From contig JAKGHH010000008.1 of assembly GCA_022828595.1 (NCBI GenBank), forward strand, positions 24,296,378-24,360,377: a stretch of 64,000 nt of DNA. The letters run 5' to 3'. Every line of letters starts with the position of its first letter. Position 1 is the stretch's first letter. Below the pieces are notes generated by a model, which saw nothing but the letters and a program-made list of their open reading frames with translations, ran no database searches and was not told the DNA's origin. Positions 56,336 through 64,000 of this stretch are shown one piece after another. The stretch comes from Nelumbo lutea (taxonomy: Eukaryota > Streptophyta > Magnoliopsida > Proteales > Nelumbonaceae). The translations under genes were made by a program, and so were the position numbers.

Positions 56336-56636
56336 TAGAGGTGTAAGCTAGGTTGTGTTGGCTGAGCCTTAGGCCAGGCCAAACCGCGGACTGGGCCAAG
56401 CTATGAGAGGTCCATTTTAAAAAAAATTGAAAAAGATGTTTAAATTTTTATTTCATATAATTTTTTATGTATACAATTAGACATATTCATGGGCCAGGTA
56501 GCCCGGATGGCCTAGCTCAGCTTGACCAATTATTTTTAAGGCTTGGACAAAATTTTAGGCTTGTGGACTCGAGCTTGGGCTTTCTCAAATAAGCCTGCCC
56601 GGTACTATTACATATATAAAAAGTACTTATCTTATA

Positions 56637-56674
<38 letters not shown>

Positions 56675-56910
56675 TTCTTAAATTATTAATAAATATCAAT
56701 ATACTATTAGGAAATATAAATTATTACTAAATTAATATAATATTAGTTTATGAAAGTATACTAAAAATAAGACATTTTGTGTACAGATTGGGCTTTGGCC
56801 TTGAGCTCGAGCTTCAAGCTTTATATAAAAGCTGGGCTTGGGCTCAAGATTTGGGCCCGATGGTCAAGCCTAGATTGAGCTCGAGCTTGCACATTTTCTA
56901 TAGATAAAAA
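56336..56910. repeat. Dispersed repeat rich in GAGCTCGAGCTT/GGGCTTGG words
   Basis: Related in composition to 41106-41520. A TA microsatellite (about 56640-56672) lies inside it. Confidence 0.45.
56640..56672. repeat. TA microsatellite
   Basis: Uninterrupted alternating A and T for about 33 bases. Confidence 0.95.
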
Positions 56911-57253
56911 GGCCCGTGTTAATTATAAAACTATGACTTTTTATAAATTAAACTTTTTATTTAATTATATATAGTCTAGTATAAAAAATATATAATATTT
57001 CTATATATATTAATATAAACTTTGTTATTTAAATATTATATAATAATATTTACCATATATGCATATAACTTCCAAGTTGAGCTTATTAGGGGTTGAAATG
57101 TTAACAAATAACAAGTGCCACTTATTACTATCATATAAATTACATTCACACTTTCTCAAACATAAAGAGCTCCTTGGGCATCAGATTACAAGTTAAAAAT
57201 TTAACAAATAATAATAATATATGAAATGTTAAATGAATATGTTTAAACATATT

Positions 57254-57518
57254 GGTGTGTTTGGTTGCAGAGCAATTTTATTTGCACTAGTGCAAATGCA
57301 TGAGAGTGCAAATGAATAAAATGCAAATCCTCCTTGAATTTTATTTGGGGGTTTTACTTTATTCTAATTCATGTCTTAATTTACTTCATTTGTATTACAA
57401 TAGAATAAAATAAGCTAAAATTTGAAACAAAAATAGGTCATAATTTGCCCTTAGATAATTTGCACTGCCATTATTTTGCATCAGTGCAAATTTATTTGCA
57501 TTGCAACCAAACACAGCC
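57254..57518. mobile_element. Tourist-like MITE of the GTGTTTGGTTGCA family
   Basis: 265 bp from GGTGTGTTTGGTTGCAGAGC to the inverted TTGCAACCAAACACAGCC. The flanking triplets are ATT and TAT, so the duplication has decayed. Confidence 0.8.
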
Positions 57519-59613
57519 TATGTATTATATATAATAAATATATAATTAATAACTCAGTTTATGGTTTGGTTTCTAAAATTTAGAAAAATCAGAAAACTAC
57601 AGTTTAAAGAATTTTCAAACCAAATCAAACCACCAATTTCAGTTTGAATTGATGCGGTTTGGCAGTCTAGAGACTCTAGACCATATAATGAACACCCCTA
57701 CTCCTAAGTGATATCTCACAGTAATTGCACCTCGAATGTCTCTCATATTGTTTGGTCACGAGACAGTCAGTGCCGGGTTGGTCATAAGTTATTCCTCGTG
57801 TTGAGAAGGTGCAGGTTCAAATCAGAGAAGTCAAGGAGTCATGTGTACCCTTTTAACCCACTAATTAGGGGATGTTTAGAACGGTGGCCGTTTTTCAAAA
57901 GAACGGTGCCATGTTAGATCTATATAGGCTTTTCAACAAATGCCCATGTATCTTATTATGTCTCAAAAATCGGGACCCCCCATGCATGAAGCATTTTTTT
58001 TTTGTGAAAAACGGGTCTTAGAAGCATCAACAAATTTTCTTGAAAATCGATCCCAAAAAAAATCCATGCTTCCAAACACCATACAGATCTAAGAGTACAA
58101 CACCTGTTGGCCCCTACGAAGGCTAAGTAAAAAAAATGCCATATTAGACGAACTTGACATGGACAAATTAATAAAATAAGTGGGCATATTTTAGGCTGCT
58201 TTTTCATCTTCCATGTGCAAAATCATGTTCAAACAAGATACCACATTTGCATTTTTCTAAAGAGTAATTCCTGCTTCTTATAAATGATCAGATGTATATT
58301 GGTTAAGAAAAATTCTGGCTTAAATATTTAGAATTAAAATATTAATTTCATGCTTCATAGCCTTTTGCTCAACAATAAAAGATATAAATAGTAGAAATTA
58401 ATTGGCAATTTACAATGATGAAGCTAATAAATTAAAACTATACAAGTTTAAAACAGAGCTTCTTAAAGATTACAAAAGAATTAATTAAACAAGAAAATGG
58501 GTAACAAAATATTGGATAAATATAGAATTTTCAAAAGCAAAAAAATTAAAGGAGATAAAAATTGGTCTAAATTGGCACAGTGCATATGATCAAAGATTCC
58601 GCTGCTGCAACAAGTACTATCAGAGGTGATACGGGAACCCAGCATTTCTTGGTTTCAAGTCTGAGCCAAATTGGTTGGTTAGATATGATTCATCTAAAGC
58701 CATATATTGGGAAGTGAAAGAACAATGAAAAAGAATGATTCCTTGCACTGTTGCGGTGCATGTGTGGTATACATTCAAATCTTTTGGAAATCTGTGCATT
58801 AAAGCTCATGAACCTTCAATGGTCCTGGCATAGATCCATGACCCAGAGCATCAGATCAGAAAATCAGAAAGCATTTTTATTCTCACTGAACAGAACATGC
58901 TTTTGTCGTCCAAAGTACTTTGATTTTGGTGGGACCCATTGGACGCTGGTATAAAGCATCAATCTCCTCTCCCCAGTGCCCACCTTTTGGTTGGCTCTCT
59001 CTTTAGGTCACACTGTTTTGAGTTATAAGTTGTTTTTCGTGCACCATTTAACTTTAGGTGTCGAACTACATTGAAATGTGTGGGATGTGTACTGTTGATA
59101 CATGTTAGAAAGAAATACACATGATACACAGTTTCACTAATTCTGTGATCAAGTATTTATAATTTCTTTCTGTCTCTCAAGTAACTAGACTTACACCTTT
59201 TAAGATTCTCAACTGCATCATTCATATAACAAGGACATGGGTATCACCATCATTGTTAATACAAAATTGCTTTTCTAGTGATCACTTAAATGGTACTTTC
59301 TCTCTTCGTCTCTCTCTAAGATATAGACCGATTGATGCCTTGTTACATGGGCAAGTAGCCAAGTAGGATGTTTTTCTAATAGAAAATTCCTGTGACATAT
59401 AATTTTGTGGCCAATCATATGCTCAGTATGTCTTAAAGTTCAAATGTTTTACAATCTACATATGACCTCCATTTCAAAACATTGGCAAGTCAAAAAGCTA
59501 TACATTTTGAGCCAAGCTTGACTGTCAAACCCTAAGTTTCAAGTTAGAGTTCACAAATTCTCATCCCACCTAACAATCCAAATCCATCATCTGTTTCTCA
59601 CACCCCCCCCCCA
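57519..59613. other. Intergenic, no gene supported
   Basis: Frames at 57708-57917, 57956-58207 and 58751-58954 are short and unrecognised. No terminal repeats were found. Confidence 0.45.
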
Positions 59614-59858
59614 TTAGGGTTTGTTACCTTAAACCCATTTTGATATGGGGTCTGATCAGTCAGAATTAACCCTTTCTCTTCCATCCACATATCCTTTTTA
59701 CCTCAGAAGACCCATTTGGGATTTTCCCTAGGTTAGGGTTCTTTAAACTCCAAACCCATTTTGAGAAGGGGTCTGATCAGTCAGATTTAAGGCTGGACTC
59801 AAACTGATCCAACACTTTCTCTTCCATCCACATATCCTTTTTCCCCTTCCTTAGAGGA
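59614..59858. repeat. Imperfect tandem duplication, about 121-bp period
   Basis: AAACCCATTTTGA, GGGGTCTGATCAGTCAGA and CTTTCTCTTCCATCCACATA each occur twice in the same order (copies about 59614-59720 and 59736-59858). The second copy carries an extra segment of about 25 bp. Confidence 0.8.
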
Positions 59859-60502
59859 CCCATTTGTGCATGCATTATGGGGTCTAATTAACTCCATCTT
59901 GGGATGCATGTGACTGCTTGACACCTAAGATGATCCCATAAAGGGATGCTTATCTTTAGTCAATGATCCCCATGCGTGGTTCCAAGAGGCAATTATTGAA
60001 ATTAGGCGTGAGCATAGACCATCATAACTAAATGATCATGATGGGTCACCATCTTATGATGGTTGGTAGTTGATCTGCTTTTCTTTCTGCAAAGGGGCCA
60101 CCTGGCTCCCCCTCCTCCCAACCCTCCTATTAAAATACATTCACATTCGCTCATTCAGTGACGTTATATTTGTTACTACCAAGATTCTCTCCGGGTTCTA
60201 TATTCCTAAAGTTGGGCATGATTGTACCCATACATCAACCACTGCCTCAAATCACGGTTTCTCCCTATAAAAGCTATATTAAAAGTGTTAAAAAGGAGAC
60301 TAGAAGCCTACAAGGAGAGCCAAAAGCATCCAACTAACTCTATGGGATATGATTTCTAAAGGGGTATATATTTTAAGGGGAACAAAGGAATGTGTAAGGC
60401 TCTGATAATCATATTTGGGTGAACGAACTTTAGGGCTAAGAGATCTCTAGGGTGGGTCTCTCATTCTGAATGTCTCCATGCCAACTGTGGGTGGGTCACC
60501 CC
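59859..60502. other. Intergenic, nothing recognised
   Basis: No supported gene or repeat. Confidence 0.4.
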
Positions 60503-60809
60503 ACAGACACAGATGATGCTTGTAGCTTCACTCATTCACTTCTTTCAGCCAAATTGCCTCCCATCACTTTTAGTGTACTAGTGGCCCTCTGGATTTTGAT
60601 GATCAGCAAGAACCCCCTTAGAAAATTTGGAATCTGCTGTGAACACTTGCGTGTTCACAGACACAGATGATGCTTGTAGCTTCACTCATTCACTTCTTTC
60701 AGCCAAATTGCCTCCCATCACTTTTAGTGTACTAGTGGCCCTCTGGATTTTGATGATCAGCAAGAACCCCCTTAGAGAATTTGGTATCTTCTGTGAACAC
60801 TTGCGTGTA
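60503..60809. repeat. Recent 154-bp tandem duplication
   Basis: The unit beginning ACAGACACAGATGATGCTTG starts at 60503 and again at 60657. The copies differ at about three positions. A short open frame crosses the junction but the period is not a multiple of three, so a coding role is unlikely. Confidence 0.92.
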
Positions 60810-62151
60810 TAACGGGCTACGTAACCAATCACAAGCGAATATAACAGTGTTCCTTATGCATGAGACCCATTTTCATAGAGCTAAGGTTGTATGCTTGGTT
60901 TTTTCTGTCCCAACTTATTGCAGGTGGGAGAATTACTGAGTTATTCTCTTTCAAGTTTCATCATCTTCTTTATCTCTTCATTCTTCTCTTTTATTATTCT
61001 CTCTCTTTTTTTTTCTTTTGCAGTGATAAGACAAGAGTATACAGTGTGTACTTGCTACTTTAATGGTATGTACAAATCAACTTTACTTCCATGCAGAAAA
61101 TAGCTTTGGAAATATGGTCATTTGGACCTTTTTTTTTTAACCATACACCCTCAAAAGAAAAGGTGTTGAAGGTAGGGCTGAGGTTTTCATTAATGTGCAA
61201 CTGGAGTGAAGCTCAACCCAATCTTTGGGATGAAGTTAGGAGCTGATAGATCAGTGTGTGGCTGAATTGGGTTTGGGTTGAATCCTTGGGCAGCAGTCTT
61301 TAATTCAAGCTCGACTGTGAGTGTGTGCATGCGTGTGCGTGTGCAAGAAAACAACCATGGAAAGTGACTTGACCATTGTCATTTTTTTTGGTGGTGGTGT
61401 TGTTGATATAAGGTGTTGTGGGAAGGAAAGTAGAACTTGATTTGGACTCTAGATAGAGACAGTCAGACAGCGGCCAAACCTTGGGCCCGATTTGAGAGAG
61501 CTTTCACGCTTTAGTCTTTGGCTTTTGAGGTGGGGCCCACCTAAAGGAAGCCTACAAAACAATGGTAAAAAAAAAGTAAAAAAATCTGGAGAGCCAATTT
61601 TTGGTACAGCCACTTTGGAGGCTCTCGGAATAAACCTCTCTTTTAGTAGCTTCTTCAAAGCCAGCTGAATCAAAGTTAAGCCCTTCAAAACAAGCTGAAT
61701 ATATAGCTTAGTTCCAGCTGATCATGTGAAACATCATAATACCACACAACCCCCCTGTATTTTGGTATACAACCCTTTGTAGCTGTGAATTGGGAATATC
61801 TTTTACGAATAAAAATATATAAATATGAAAATGTTTCTAATGCACCACCGAAAAGGCTGTGAGGACTAAGTCTGGTCTCACATTCTCCATATGTGACAAC
61901 AGGTCCCACAAAGTTTGTGATTGAGGTTCTTCACTTGTCCCATGAAAGATGGTGATTTCCACGTAATAGTATGACCTTTCTTCTCTTTTAAGCCCAAAAG
62001 CTGCAAGAGTCCTGCTGTAAAGCTAAATCTCTTCACCTCAATTCATGGGGGCCGACATCACAAACAGGTAACTTACTAAATTCATAGGGTGTCTGTGTGT
62101 GGTTCATAAGAGGTTGGCTTTACGATAAAGTTTAAAACTTGAAGTGTTTGG
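60810..62151. other. Intergenic, no gene supported
   Basis: Contains TC-rich runs near 60950-61020, a TG-rich stretch near 61317-61345 and short frames without recognisable products. Confidence 0.45.
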
Positions 62152-62407
62152 TTGCAGTACAATTTTATTTGCATTAATACTAATGGATGGGAGTGCAAAT
62201 GAAAAAAATGCAAATTCTGGTTTAATTTTATTTTGGATTTTACTTTATTCTGTTTCAGGTCTTATTTTATTTTGTTTATATTGCAATCAAATAAAATAGG
62301 GTAATTTTTTAAATAAAAGTACATCATAATTTGAACCGAAATCATTTGCACTACCATGGCTTTGCATCAGTGCAAATAAATTCGATTTGCAACAACCAAA
62401 CACATCC
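62152..62407. mobile_element. Tourist-like MITE of the GTGTTTGGTTGCA family, left end eroded
   Basis: Starts AGTGTTTGGTTGCAGTAC and ends CAACCAAACACATCC followed by TAA. The interior matches the other copies. Confidence 0.75.
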
Positions 62408-64000
62408 TAACCCACAAAAATATATATTTTTTAGTAAATAAAAAAGAAAACAAAATGAACAAATAAGATTAAATTATGTCCATGGATTTAAATTTTAATT
62501 TATAAATGATATATTATACAAAGTTTAAAATAAACAAAACCTATTAGGGTTAGGCTCACTACACTAAAAAGGCTAAGCTTGAATCTTGGGCTTGGCTTAT
62601 GAGCTGAAAACTAAAAAGGCTAAGCCTATAGGAAGGAAACATTGCTGTGATGGGCTGAAAGTTGGATTTCTGGGCCAAGCTTTGGTTGGTCCCCAACTTG
62701 TTCCAAATCAGATTAGGCCGGGGTCCAGACCCTTGTGACAGTGGAACCAACCACAATTGTCTTCTGATAATCCATGTCGGCTAATGTAGTTCTTTCAACT
62801 TGCTAAAGCCCAAAACAAGAGTTGTCAGTACATGAAACATATAGCAAGCAAACCCTTGTCTGATGCTTAGAAAAGAAAAAGAAACGTATGCTTTTTGAAG
62901 ATTATTCTTTGACCTTACTACCTTACCTAGACTTAAAGCTAATTAAGCTAAATGAGCTAGGTTTATAAGCTGGGAAATTAAGTTTGAGTTAAGCTAAATT
63001 TTCTTCTTTTGTTATAATATAAGTTTCCTTTTTAGTAAAAACAAATGGATGTGACCAAATGAATCATCTGTGGAACAAGCAGGAAACAAACACAAGATTG
63101 ATTTTACAAATTGAACAATCAGTCTGCATCTCAATTCATCTTGTGGAAATGCTCCACCATAGCTAGGGCCATCAGTGAGCTCAGCTGACCTATAGCTTGA
63201 TTTGCCAAGACTCAAAGGCCTGGTCTGGCCTGGCCTGGCCCAGTTGGCCCTCTGGGCCAGGCTACCACTAGCCAAAATTGCATGAATTTTCTCTCCTATT
63301 GGGAGGGGAGACCATGAACAGACTTGACAGCACTTGGAGAAATTCTGTTTGTTCCCCTAAAAGTTCTTTGTTTCTGCTAGAAAAAGGTTTTGCTAGACCA
63401 ACATATGGGCCTTGAGATAAAAAAGACATACATCCGTTTCTAGCCATGTGAATGGATAACGTGGCTAATTTAGGGTTTGACCTTTTCCTAATGGGCCCCC
63501 TTTATGGTGTTATTCTGCACATAAGCCCAACCCAACATTGCTTCTTTCGAAATAAAAAATGATGAGAAAAGGGTCCTCTCTTTGTCCACTTCCACCTCTT
63601 TCTAGCCTTTATTCATCGACAAAAACCTACTTAGGGGAGGATTCCTCTGAGCTTCCAGCCAAAACCAGCCTCATCTTATACGCAGATGCGACAATGTGGG
63701 AGGCCCAGAGGCCCCCTGCTTGCTCCCCACTAGCCATACATCCTAGCAAAGGGTGGGCTCCATTAACTACTCAAACCAGGTCTGGAGCTACCGGCTGCTC
63801 ATCCCTTCTACATCAGATCTTTGGGCTGCAAGCAATGCGATTTTTTGGCCCCACTGCTCCCACTTTGTTAAGCACACGTGGCAAGTCATATCCACCTGGG
63901 CCCACCCCCCATCACTAATAACAAAACCAACGAACCAAATCAATATCAATCACGCATATGGGATTCACCAATCAGTGGGCCTCAAAATCCAGTTGTATCT
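62408..64000. other. Intergenic, no gene supported
   Basis: GGCC/GGCTTGG-rich degenerate repeats lie near 62560-62760 and 63225-63270. A 119-codon frame at 63559-63918 has skewed composition and no family resemblance; it is not supported as a gene. Confidence 0.45.

Noticed and set aside
58580..58650. Coding-like minus-strand stretch (VPVSPLIVLVAAAE)
   Set aside because: Too short, no splice context, and hydrophobic runs of this kind arise by chance.
59614..59770. TTAGGGTT words as telomere-like repeats
   Set aside because: Only isolated copies inside a tandem duplication; not an array of the plant telomere unit.
63559..63918. 119-codon plus-strand frame
   Set aside because: Composition is skewed to Ser, Pro and Leu, there is no domain motif and no splice or promoter context.
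1..64000. CRISPR arrays, bacterial operons, ribosomal RNA or tRNA genes
   Set aside because: No regular spacer-repeat arrays and no rRNA or cloverleaf sequence recognised; the window is plant nuclear DNA. A tRNA scan could not be run.

Overview
This is nuclear DNA from a flowering plant. It is AT-rich and gene-poor, and it is dominated by plant transposable elements: two Tat-type Ty3/gypsy LTR retrotransposons, many Tourist-like and hAT-like MITEs, and PIF/Harbinger, LINE and Helitron-like remnants. The one clear intact gene encodes an NPH3/BTB-POZ protein of the plant-specific NPY type. I cannot name the species from the sequence.

Layout. 1-2346: no gene seen. 2352-11214: a complete but decayed Tat-type retrotransposon (element 1). 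It is transcribed from the minus strand and has 855/851-bp LTRs and a perfect 5-bp target duplication. It carries a broken gag-pol with two RNase H domains, and an antisense, spliced, TATA-driven gene (aORF, Transposase_28 type) on the plus strand. 11220-24990: intergenic DNA with a head-to-tail MITE cluster (12.0-13.3 kb), hAT MITEs (one with another repeat nested inside it) and dispersed repeats. 25316-26016: one exon that looks like a CDK5RAP3 homologue, split by a MITE. 26284-27748: a degenerate PIF/Harbinger element (SANT/Myb-like ORF plus transposase C-terminus). 31755-31995: probable LINE 3' end. 32868-38925: the NPY-like gene on the minus strand, 4 coding exons and 613 aa, with its upstream region to about 39.75 kb. 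39.75-45.43 kb: intergenic repeats, including a 959-bp TIR element. 45775-51171: a second Tat-type retrotransposon (element 2), which keeps gag and protease but has lost RT, RNase H and integrase. It probably sits inside an older TIR element. 51.65-64.0 kb: MITEs, a Helitron-like end, simple repeats and a recent 154-bp tandem duplication.

How the parts relate. Elements 1 and 2 are different families of one lineage. They share LTR termini, primer-binding site, polypurine tract, gag start and an antisense gene with the same TATA motif, and both have been rearranged internally. In element 1 every in-frame stop I found inside the aORF exons is TAG where CAG is the likely ancestor, which fits C-to-T decay of methylated CHG sites. 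The MITEs mostly show TAA/TTA duplications (Tourist type) or 8-bp duplications (hAT type). The NPY-like gene is the only feature likely to act in the plant itself (polar auxin transport and organogenesis, by family).
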